Shown in pieces: positions 53,081 through 59,920 of a stretch of DNA of 64,000 bases. The first letter of the stretch is position 1. Every line of letters starts with the position of its first letter. The position numbers were made by a program, and so were the translations under genes. The notes under the pieces are model-generated. The model saw only the letters and a list, made by a program, of their open reading frames with translations. It made no database searches and had not been told where the DNA came from. Source of the stretch: Lachnospiraceae bacterium. GTDB lineage: Bacteria; Bacillota; Clostridia; Lachnospirales; Lachnospiraceae. The stretch spans positions 9,044-73,043 of the forward strand of contig CAAEMT010000005.1 of the NCBI GenBank assembly GCA_900757145.1. Reading direction: 5' to 3'.

Positions 53081-53758
53081 TCAGGACTCTTTTACGTAGG
53101 TTCCGTTCAGCGGCGACTCTGACGCATCATAGTCTTCCTCGCTCGATACAGTTACCGTAACCGTATCTCCGCTGATGCCAAATACGACATCATGGTGATC
53201 ATCCCCCTTATAGACCGCCTGCGTACCGGAAATCTGTGCTGTTCCGGAAATCCCCGCCTGCGCAAAGGAAAATGAAAATGATTTCTCATCCAGATACGTC
53301 ACGCTTAACGTCTCTTCTTCTCCTTTATATGTACCGCTCCAAATATCCTGCGATGTCTGACCGCCTCCTGTACCGCTCTGCTCATCAGACCCCTCTGTCG
53401 TACTATCTGTGCCAGAATCGATCAGAGGCACATCGCTCGTACTGCCCGTATCATTCTGTCCCTCTTCTGACTCACCACCACTGACAGAAACATCTCCCTG
53501 CGGCACTGTCTGGCCGGATGAGGTCTGGCTCTGCACCGTCTGATCCGCCGTTTCCTCTGAAGTATTCTGCCCTGATGAGTCTTTTTGTGTGGATTCGTCT
53601 GATCCTGATGTCTGTTCTCCTGTCGTCTGCACCGATGAAGAAGTACCGTTCTGCCCTGCTTTATTTGTCTGCTCTGGCGTATCTGATGAAGTGCATGCAG
53701 TCAGCAATACAGCACTTACAAGCGCCACCACGGCTAATATAAGACTCTTTTTTCTCAT
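53081..53758 (-). CDS. Ser/Thr/Gln-rich lipoprotein
   Basis: A 225-residue lipoprotein. The signal peptide ends in LLTAC (Cys about residue 22). Residues 25-140 are a low-complexity Ser/Thr/Gln/Gly linker, probably a wall-spanning stalk. The C-terminal 85 residues (IWSGTYKGEEETLSVTYLDE to LNGTYVKES) look like a small beta-barrel domain of unknown function. ATGACA (53936-53941) and TAGAAT (53913-53918) on the minus strand are a possible promoter with a long leader. Confidence 0.8.
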   Translation of the reverse strand: MRKKSLILAVVALVSAVLLTACTSSDTPEQTNKAGQNGTSSSVQTTGEQTSGSDESTQKDSSGQNTSEETADQTVQSQTSSGQTVPQGDVSVSGGESEEGQNDTGSTSDVPLIDSGTDSTTEGSDEQSGTGGGQTSQDIWSGTYKGEEETLSVTYLDEKSFSFSFAQAGISGTAQISGTQAVYKGDDHHDVVFGISGDTVTVTVSSEEDYDASESPLNGTYVKES

Positions 53759-54077
53759 AATATAATCCTCCCCGTCAAGCTATCATAAAAATCCGGTCTG
53801 TACACTTACCGAATATATCTTCAGCCCATCTTTATAATATACATAATGACCTGCTCAAAATATGTACGCAAAATATCTCTCACATACGCCGCATCAGTCT
53901 TTATTTGAGAGCATTCTAACACGTTTCTTTCCTTTTGTCATAGTATTTAGATTTTATTAAGAAAAAGATATGATTTACTTTAGTAAGTATAGAAATACCC
54001 TATAAATAGGGATTTTTGACGCGTCTTCTGATTTAAAATTGACGTTTCATTCTGCTTTGACACCAATCTGACACCAC

Positions 54078-54350
54078 TTACGCTACTTTCCCGCTTTTGG
54101 ATTGAAACTCCTCCATAATTGCTTTCACTAAGTCAAGTGTCAGTCCTCTTGCAACCATATTCGTATATACCGTATGCTGTAACACATGTAAAGTTATTCT
54201 TATATGCATTGATACTATTTTTCAAAGCATCGTTTATTCCCGTTTTCTGAATCGGCGCTCCAGTTCTAGCTACAAATATAAAATCTATATACCCGTCAAC
54301 GTTCGTATTGTTATGCGCGTATGCTTTCCCGTGTAATCTTTTCTGCTCAC
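54078..54350 (-). pseudogene. Remnant of a tyrosine recombinase (integrase)
   Basis: The minus strand gives VDGYIDFIFVARTGAPIQKT and GINDALKNSINAYKN, then after a frameshift near 54190-54200 ITLHVLQHTVYTNMVARGLT and LDLVKAIMEEFQSKSGKVA up to a stop at 54078. HVLQHTVYTNMV corresponds to the catalytic HxxR region, with Arg changed to Gln, and the final GH-plus-Tyr segment is missing. It joins a resolvase fragment at about 54351. Apart from this and the next fragment, 53759-54651 shows only promoter-like AT-rich DNA. Confidence 0.65.
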
Positions 54351-54354
54351 GGTC

Positions 54355-54578
54355 ATGTCAGCCCTAAGCCAATTAGAACGCGATCTTATCAGCCAGAGAA
54401 CAAAAGAAGGAATGGCAAGTACGAAAGCCCGTAGGAAATCAGAGGCAGACCTTCTAAACAAAGCAAATATTCCGAAAGTGTAAAGCTGCTTTTTAATGGC
54501 GGTATGAAAATTTCAGACATTGTACGCAGTACAGACTTGTCGCGCAGCACGGTGAACCGAATTGTACCGTCAATTTAA
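54355..54578 (+). pseudogene. Remnant of a serine resolvase/invertase
   Basis: SALSQLERDLISQRTKEGMA (from 54355) is the end of the resolvase catalytic domain with its ERDLISQRT helix. The sequence stops at 54481. In another frame LLFNGGMKISDIVRSTDLSR and STVNRI (about 54487-54575) form the C-terminal HTH_7 domain. The catalytic N-terminus is missing. Confidence 0.7.
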
Positions 54579-54651
54579 AGATGGATGCGTTGCGGAATCG
54601 TTTGCAGATATGATAGAATACAAGTATAGATTTTAAAAAGGAGGTATCACT

Positions 54652-55194
54652 ATGGCGCTACCACATGAAAAAACTTATACAGTAGACGATATTTTGGCTT
54701 TACCGGAAAACGTGAGAGCCGAACTGATTGACGGTCAGATTTTCTATCAAGCTGCACCAACTAACACGCATCAACGTATTAGTGGATGGTTGTACTTAAA
54801 AATAGGGAACTATATTAACTCACACGGTGGTAAATGCGAAGTACGGTTTGCGCCTTTTGCGGTATTTTTAAATGAAAACAATAAAAACTATTTAGAACCT
54901 GATCTGATGGTTATATGTGATAATTCTAAAATCACAGAGGAAGGCTGCAAGGGTGCGCCCGATCTGATTATAGAAATCGTTTCACCCTCCACACGTAACA
55001 TGGATTACGGCAAAAAAATGATCAAATATTTAAATGCTGGGGTACATGAATATTGGATTGTAGACCGCGAAAAAAATATGATCACAGTTTATGACTTTAT
55101 CTCACAAGAATATAACAGCTACACCTTTTCCGATATCATCAAAGTTGGAATTTTCGACGATCTTGAAATTAACTTTTCAGAACTGAATATTTAA
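54652..55194 (+). CDS. Uma2 family (DUF820) putative restriction-fold endonuclease
   Basis: A 180-residue PD-(D/E)XK-fold protein. Typical Uma2 segments are YTVDDILALPENVRAELIDG (start), YLEPDLMVICDNS (the metal-binding Glu-x-Asp), GAPDLIIEIVSPSTRNMDYG (Glu-x-Val motif) and KYLNAGVHEYWIVDREK. The family is abundant in cyanobacteria and scattered in Firmicutes; its role is unknown. AAGGAGG is 8 bases upstream. It lies directly beside recombinase debris, which fits horizontal arrival. Confidence 0.87.
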   Translation: MALPHEKTYTVDDILALPENVRAELIDGQIFYQAAPTNTHQRISGWLYLKIGNYINSHGGKCEVRFAPFAVFLNENNKNYLEPDLMVICDNSKITEEGCKGAPDLIIEIVSPSTRNMDYGKKMIKYLNAGVHEYWIVDREKNMITVYDFISQEYNSYTFSDIIKVGIFDDLEINFSELNI

Positions 55195-55293
55195 TTAATA
55201 AGAAAAAAGCGAGACGGAGGTGCGGACAAAACTGTGAAAACTCAAGAAGGAAATCTTGTGAAAACTCAGAAAATTCAAGAAGGAAATCTATTG

Positions 55294-55322
55294 TTGACAC
55301 AGACTTTTTTCTATGATATCCT
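55294..55322 (+). promoter_or_regulatory. Promoter of the ZTP riboswitch-SDR transcript
   Basis: TTGACA (55294-55299) and TATCCT (55317-55322) with a 17-base spacer. The predicted start, about 55329, coincides with the 5' edge of the riboswitch aptamer. Confidence 0.65.
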
Positions 55323-55327
55323 TTTAA

Positions 55328-55399
55328 CAGGATTTGTAACTGGCGTAACACAGATAACTGTGGGGAAGCAAATCCATAAATTGCCGAACGCCTGGGCAG
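55328..55399 (+). ncRNA. ZTP (pfl) riboswitch aptamer
   Basis: GGATTTG (55330-55336) pairs with CAAATCC (55369-55375), closing the first stem. Inside, TAACTGGCGTAACACAG leads into hairpin CACAG-ATAA-CTGTG (55349-55362) and GGGGAAGC, matching the conserved GUGACUGGCG and GGGGAGC elements of the pfl family. The 3' part TTGCCGAACGCCTGGGCA (55381-55398) contains CGCCUGGGCA, the most conserved stretch of these RNAs. ZTP riboswitches sense ZMP/ZTP, which build up when 10-formyl-tetrahydrofolate is short. Confidence 0.9.
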
Positions 55400-55424
55400 A
55401 GTACTTGACTACTCTGCCCTTTTT
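55394..55424 (+). terminator. Terminator of the ZTP riboswitch
   Basis: GGGCAGAGTA (55394-55403) and TACTCTGCCC (55410-55419) pair perfectly, followed by five T. The left arm includes the GGGCA of the aptamer's conserved 3' strand, so ligand-bound aptamer and terminator are mutually exclusive. Confidence 0.92.
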
Positions 55425-55472
55425 GTATTCCCGGACAGAGTCGTCGCAATTTTATGGATGGAGGAAAAAACT

Positions 55473-56273
55473 ATGAGCTTTTTAACTGGAAAAACCGCAA
55501 TTATCACAGGGGGCGGCCGATCTGTCTTGGACGATGGACAGTGCGGCTCCATTGGCTATGGCATTGCAACTGCTTTTGCAAAGGAAGGCGCAAATCTGGT
55601 TCTGACTGGGCGCAACATGCAAAAACTGACTGAAGCAAAGAATGAGCTTGAAGCTGAGTATCACATCAAAGTTCTTGCTGTTTCGGCTGATGTCAATGAA
55701 CATGCTGATAATGAATCTGTCATTACATCCGTCGTTCAACAAGCTGCAGATACTTTCGGCCGCATTGACGTGCTGATTAACAATGCGCAGGCCAGTGCTT
55801 CCGGAATTCCTCTGGCTGAACACACCACTGAACAATTTAATCTTGCCATGTATTCCGGTCTTTATTCTACTTTCTATTACATGAAAGCCTGCTATCCTTA
55901 TCTAAAGGAAACCAGAGGTTCTGTCATTAACTTTGCTTCCGGCGCGGGTCTTTTTGGAAACTTTGGTCAGGCATCCTATGCAGCTGCCAAAGAAGGAATT
56001 CGCGGCATGAGCCGTGTAGCTGCTACTGAGTGGGCTGCTGACGGTATCAATGTCAATGTCGTCTGCCCTCTGGCATGGACTGCACAGCTGGATAAATTCT
56101 GGAAAACGGATCCTGATGCCTTCGTAAAAAATGTAAAGATGCCTCCTGCCGGACATTATGCAAATTCTGAAACCGAAATCGGACGTGCCTGTGTCTTACT
56201 GGTTCACCCTGACTTTAAATATATGACTGGTGAAACTCTGACCTTGGAAGGCGGCATGGGGCTTCGTCCTTAA
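55473..56273 (+). CDS. Short-chain dehydrogenase/reductase under a ZTP riboswitch
   Basis: A 266-residue SDR oxidoreductase. The cofactor loop is TGGGRSV followed by an inserted LDDGQCGS before IGYGIA, longer than the usual TGxxxGIG. LINNAQAS, the catalytic Ser in NFASGAG and the YxxxK site in ASYAAAKEGIRGM are present. It is an NAD(P)-dependent alcohol/ketone oxidoreductase, but the substrate is not known. GGAGG lies 10 bases upstream of ATG 55473; the upstream in-frame ATG overlaps it. It is the only gene between the riboswitch and a terminator, so the ZTP control must be meant for it. A folate- or pterin-reducing role (FolM/PTR1 are SDRs) is an attractive but untested inference. Confidence 0.9.
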   Translation: MSFLTGKTAIITGGGRSVLDDGQCGSIGYGIATAFAKEGANLVLTGRNMQKLTEAKNELEAEYHIKVLAVSADVNEHADNESVITSVVQQAADTFGRIDVLINNAQASASGIPLAEHTTEQFNLAMYSGLYSTFYYMKACYPYLKETRGSVINFASGAGLFGNFGQASYAAAKEGIRGMSRVAATEWAADGINVNVVCPLAWTAQLDKFWKTDPDAFVKNVKMPPAGHYANSETEIGRACVLLVHPDFKYMTGETLTLEGGMGLRP

Positions 56274-56323
56274 ATTATAATGTGTACAAAAAATATTTAA
56301 ATCGATATATTAAGTAAACACTC

Positions 56324-56361
56324 AAAAGTGAGTATTCTGTAGTAGGAATACTCACTTTTTT
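56324..56361 (+). terminator. Terminator of the SDR gene
   Basis: AAAAGTGAGTATTC (56324-56337) and GAATACTCACTTTT (56346-56359) are perfect 14-bp arms followed by T's, 50 bases after the SDR stop. Confidence 0.9.
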
Positions 56362-56434
56362 GTTATAAACAATCATTCCCGTTACATTTTTCTTTCCATT
56401 TCGTTTATACATAATAGAACAGCTGTTTCAAACC

Positions 56435-56968
56435 TTACTCGTGAAAGCAAAGCAGCTTCTCTCTGGCAGTCTCCGGATCCAGTGAAAAAAAGCGGAAAAA
56501 CAGCCGACAGTCTACGCCTTTCCATTCATATTCTCCGGTATAGGTGCGGTAGCTGCTCCACCAGTAGTCCTCAATACGTCTCACATAGCCAGCCTCAAGC
56601 GGAAGGCGGTGTATCTGCCTGCAGTATCTGGCAGCTGTCTCCATCGTATCGAGCTCTTCCAGACTGTATGACGTCAAAAACGGGACATACCCGTGAATCT
56701 GCGGTATATTTTCTTTACATTTTGTGAAAAACTCATCTATCACTCTCTTGATCTCATGGCACACTGCATCCTGCTCCCTTGCTTCTGTCACAAAATACAC
56801 GCTCTCGTCCATGACACAAAATGCACAGATGCTCCAGTCATTTTCCTGATAAATGCCAAGGACAATATCCAGCAATTTCTTCTTGTTTCTCTCATCAGCA
56901 AGAATATAGCGGCTTCCTTTTAAGATATGGTAGTAGATTTTTTTTAATGATTTGTTCTGACATGACAT
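56435..56968 (-). CDS. RAYT/IS200-like Y1 protein lacking the HUH motif
   Basis: A 177-residue protein with the layout of REP-associated tyrosine transposases: YYHILKGSRYILADERNKKK at the start, IVLGIYQENDWSICAFCVMD in the middle, and YCRQIHRLPLEAGYVRRIED followed by YWWSSYRTYTG near the end, matching the NPVRAGLV-EDYPWSS block. Where active members have MxNHxHL (the metal-binding His-hydrophobic-His), it reads MDESVYFV, so the HUH site is gone. It is probably inactive as a DNA-cutting enzyme or domesticated. GAGGGGGC is 8 bases upstream. TTGAAA (57057-57062) and TATGAT (57034-57039) with 17 bases between form its promoter. Confidence 0.75.
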   Translation of the reverse strand: MSCQNKSLKKIYYHILKGSRYILADERNKKKLLDIVLGIYQENDWSICAFCVMDESVYFVTEAREQDAVCHEIKRVIDEFFTKCKENIPQIHGYVPFLTSYSLEELDTMETAARYCRQIHRLPLEAGYVRRIEDYWWSSYRTYTGEYEWKGVDCRLFFRFFSLDPETAREKLLCFHE

Positions 56969-57033
56969 GTAGACGGCCCCCTCTTAATTAACGTTAGAAA
57001 AGATTCATTGCGCGATACTGCCCTCGCACCCTC

Positions 57034-57062
57034 ATCATATCATTATCACAAATCATTTTCAA
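57034..57062 (-). promoter_or_regulatory. Promoter of the RAYT-like gene
   Basis: TTGAAA (57057-57062) and TATGAT (57034-57039) on the minus strand, 17-base spacer. Confidence 0.65.
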
Positions 57063-57133
57063 CATATTGAAACAATTAGTGTCATTTTTTATTTTTACTG
57101 TGTGACACTGTTTAAGATGCGCAAAATCAAGAT

Positions 57134-57169
57134 ACGGAAAAAAAGATGCAACATATCGTTGCACCTTTT
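57134..57169 (-). terminator. Terminator of the purL-capA operon
   Basis: AAAAGATGCAAC (57141-57152) pairs with GTTGCACCTTTT (57158-57169), one G-U pair in minus-strand RNA, then a T-run. It lies 12 bases after the CapA stop. Confidence 0.85.
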
Positions 57170-57181
57170 CCCTCCATCTCT

Positions 57182-59920
57182 TTATTCAAGTCCTGTGGAT
57201 GCAGTAAATGTCTGCCCATATGCACTGCTACATTCATTCAGCTTCTCTATAATACGATCTGCCTCGCTTCCCTGCGCCGGAGTTGGCTGATAATTATTAT
57301 ATCCTTCCACCGAAGAAATGGAGCACGGAATAATCTCTGTCTCTGCATCCGGTTCCACGCCATCCTCTGTCACACGAAATGTCTGCCGGAAAATAATCGT
57401 ATCCATATCGGACGGCGTACTGTTTCCGCCAAAGCAGAAGTTTCCAAGACTGTACGCGATATATTTTCCATTATACTTTTCAATGCCCTGAAGCACATGC
57501 GGATGATGGCCAACCACCAGATCAGCTCCTGCATCTATCGCCGCATGAGCCAAAGTAATCTGCGTGGCATCCGGCTCTGTCGCCTTTTCAGTTCCCCAAT
57601 GGAACGCCATGATAACCAGCTGTGCCCCCTGCGCTTTCGCAGCCGCGATCGTTTCTTTTACCTGCTCCTCTTTTGCAAGGCCTTCATCCAGTACATAGAT
57701 ACCGATAAACGCTGTACGGATACCGTTTACATCCTTGACAACAATCTCATCCCCTGTACAGTAATCGATCCCTGCCCCTTCCAGATATTGTTTTGTATCC
57801 TCATTACTCTGTACGCCGTAATCACTGCTGTGATTATTTGCCAATGTCACAACATCCACTGATCCATTCGTAAGTACCTCTGTATAAGACGGATCACCCT
57901 TAAATGCATACTGCTTCGATTCCCGCGTATCTTCTGTTGTCAGCGTTCCCTCGAAATTTGCAAAGGTCGCGTCATCATTTTCCAGAATATCTTTTACATT
58001 AGCAAAGAAATACGAAGTGCCGTTTACCGCGGCAAACGCGTCAAAATTCGTCGTTGTATTGAAGGAGGAATCCGATCCCAGTGTACAATCGCCAAGTGCG
58101 CTGATGGTCACGGTACGCGCGCTGCTGACTGTCACCGGACAGTCAAGCTCCTCTATCCCGTCTGCGCTCACATGGATGATCGTACTGCCTTCAGCGATCG
58201 CCGTCACTGCGCCTTTTGCGTCTGCGACCGCAATCTCAGGATTTGCGCTCTCGTATTTTAGATTGTTAAGAAGCGCTCCTTCCGGCTCCGCCTGCAGTTC
58301 AAGATAAGACGTTTCGCCCGGAAAAAGTGACAGTTCTTTATTCACAAGCGCGGCACTATGCGGCAGCTCCATCGTTGTCACAAGCGGCGTGCTCTTATTG
58401 CCGGCTTTATCCTGTGCATAAAAATAGTACATCGTGTCAGACTCAAACGTTAGGGGCGCAGTGTATTTTTTATACAGAGGTATCTCCAGATAGTCTTCTT
58501 CTCTCACAACCGCATACCACAACTGCGCGATTTCTGAACGATTATCCGCGCCTGATACTACAATAGTATTCTCCTCGCGCGATACAGTCACGACCGGAGC
58601 CTGAGAATCAATCTTTGGTATCTCAATCTGCGCCGTCAGTGTCTCTTCTCCAACCTTTGCGGTAAGTTCCAGCAAATAATCTGATGCCTGTACAGTAACC
58701 ATACCTTTTTCATCCAGATCATACGTCTCTTTGTTGATCTCTACCTGCTCAGGCTGTCCGCCCTTTGCGCGTATCTGAAGCACTACTGGATAAGAGCTGC
58801 ACCATTTCTCTGGCTCATCCTCGACCATGACACTCAGTCCCTTATCGGCTGTCACATGCTCCATTTTTTTCTTTCTCTCGATCGAATCCGAAATTGCATT
58901 TGTAATAAGTGTAATAATAAGTACAGCCAGAACAAGTCCCACACCAAGCATAGCAAGCTCTTTTTTGCCGAAACCTTTTTGTAAGAGATCTTCTTTCAGC
59001 GTTTCTGCACGCTCTTTCACCCCATGTAAAGAAAGCTTCGCAAGTTTTCGCGCCTGCTTATCCGTTGGACTTTTCTCTGGTCTGTCTGCAAAGTTGTGCA
59101 CCGGTGCGCCGTCATCTGCTTCCGGCTCCTTTATCGGAGCGCGTCTGTCAGCGGCTACTGCCGCCATCATATCCTCTTCCAGAATCCACCCCTTATGAGT
59201 AAGCTCCTGCTCCTCTTCCGGCTCCTGTCCTGTTCTCACATCCGCTTTTTCCTGCGTCTGCATATCCTTGCCTGACTTTTGGGGCGGTTCGCTCTCTTTT
59301 TGAGTCTCCGCCACATCCGGCACAGCTCCGGCATCCTTCTTTGTACCTTGCGAAAGCTGCTCCACAGCCACATTGGAATCATCACTCTCCTGCGAAACCG
59401 CTTCGGAATCCTCAAAAGAATCATCGTCCGCAAATTCTTCATCCGCTTCCTCTTCATCTGCAAAAGCATCCTTTCTCTTTTGGCGCCTCTCTTTCCAGCT
59501 CTCGCCAAATGCCTGCACGCTCTTACGAAGGAATACACCTATTCCGCTCTGTTCAGACTCTTCGTCTATTTCCTCTTCTTCGTATGCGCCGTCTTCTTCG
59601 GCTGACTGCTCTGCGTTTTTCTTTCTCTGCCGCGCTTTTTCTTCTCTGCGAAGCTTTCTTGCAAGCGCAGCCTCTTCCCGCTTCTTTTTTTCCTCGCGGG
59701 CAGCCTCCTCGCGTTTCCTTTTTTCTTCGCGGGCAGCCTCTTCCCGTTCCTGTGCCTCTATTCTGGCTGCTTCTTGCTGCTTCTGCGCTTCGAGACGGGC
59801 AGCTTCTGCCCGTTCATCGCGCTTTTTCTGAACCGCCTCATCCGGCTCCTCGCCGTTTTGGATAGCTCTTACAATCTCAAATAATTCCTCTACACCGTCT
59901 GTCCGTATCTTCTTTTTCAT
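57182..59920 (-). CDS. Large membrane-anchored CapA-family protein
   Basis: A 912-residue protein. A highly charged, Glu/Arg/Lys/Ala-rich coiled coil (about residues 30-110) and an acidic low-complexity part lie on the cytoplasmic side. One TM helix (LAMLGVGLVLAVLIITLI, about residue 330) is followed by extracellular Ig-like segments including a Big_2-like domain (about residues 530-600). The C-terminal CapA/PgsA metallophosphoesterase-like domain has ALGDCTLG, FANFEGTLT, TLANNHSSDYG, AFHWGTE and VGHHPHVLQG. CapA/PgsA proteins serve poly-gamma-glutamate or capsule synthesis; no pgsB or pgsC is nearby. It overlaps purL by 1-4 bases (ATG 59920 or GTG 59923), an unexpected operon partner. Confidence 0.88.
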   Translation of the reverse strand: MKKKIRTDGVEELFEIVRAIQNGEEPDEAVQKKRDERAEAARLEAQKQQEAARIEAQEREEAAREEKRKREEAAREEKKKREEAALARKLRREEKARQRKKNAEQSAEEDGAYEEEEIDEESEQSGIGVFLRKSVQAFGESWKERRQKRKDAFADEEEADEEFADDDSFEDSEAVSQESDDSNVAVEQLSQGTKKDAGAVPDVAETQKESEPPQKSGKDMQTQEKADVRTGQEPEEEQELTHKGWILEEDMMAAVAADRRAPIKEPEADDGAPVHNFADRPEKSPTDKQARKLAKLSLHGVKERAETLKEDLLQKGFGKKELAMLGVGLVLAVLIITLITNAISDSIERKKKMEHVTADKGLSVMVEDEPEKWCSSYPVVLQIRAKGGQPEQVEINKETYDLDEKGMVTVQASDYLLELTAKVGEETLTAQIEIPKIDSQAPVVTVSREENTIVVSGADNRSEIAQLWYAVVREEDYLEIPLYKKYTAPLTFESDTMYYFYAQDKAGNKSTPLVTTMELPHSAALVNKELSLFPGETSYLELQAEPEGALLNNLKYESANPEIAVADAKGAVTAIAEGSTIIHVSADGIEELDCPVTVSSARTVTISALGDCTLGSDSSFNTTTNFDAFAAVNGTSYFFANVKDILENDDATFANFEGTLTTEDTRESKQYAFKGDPSYTEVLTNGSVDVVTLANNHSSDYGVQSNEDTKQYLEGAGIDYCTGDEIVVKDVNGIRTAFIGIYVLDEGLAKEEQVKETIAAAKAQGAQLVIMAFHWGTEKATEPDATQITLAHAAIDAGADLVVGHHPHVLQGIEKYNGKYIAYSLGNFCFGGNSTPSDMDTIIFRQTFRVTEDGVEPDAETEIIPCSISSVEGYNNYQPTPAQGSEADRIIEKLNECSSAYGQTFTASTGLE

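Noticed and set aside
55220..55290. Duplicated GAAAACTCA / AAGAAGGAAATCT segments upstream of the ZTP promoter
   Set aside because: They form a short imperfect direct repeat with only two copies; no spacer-repeat pattern suggests CRISPR or an operator.
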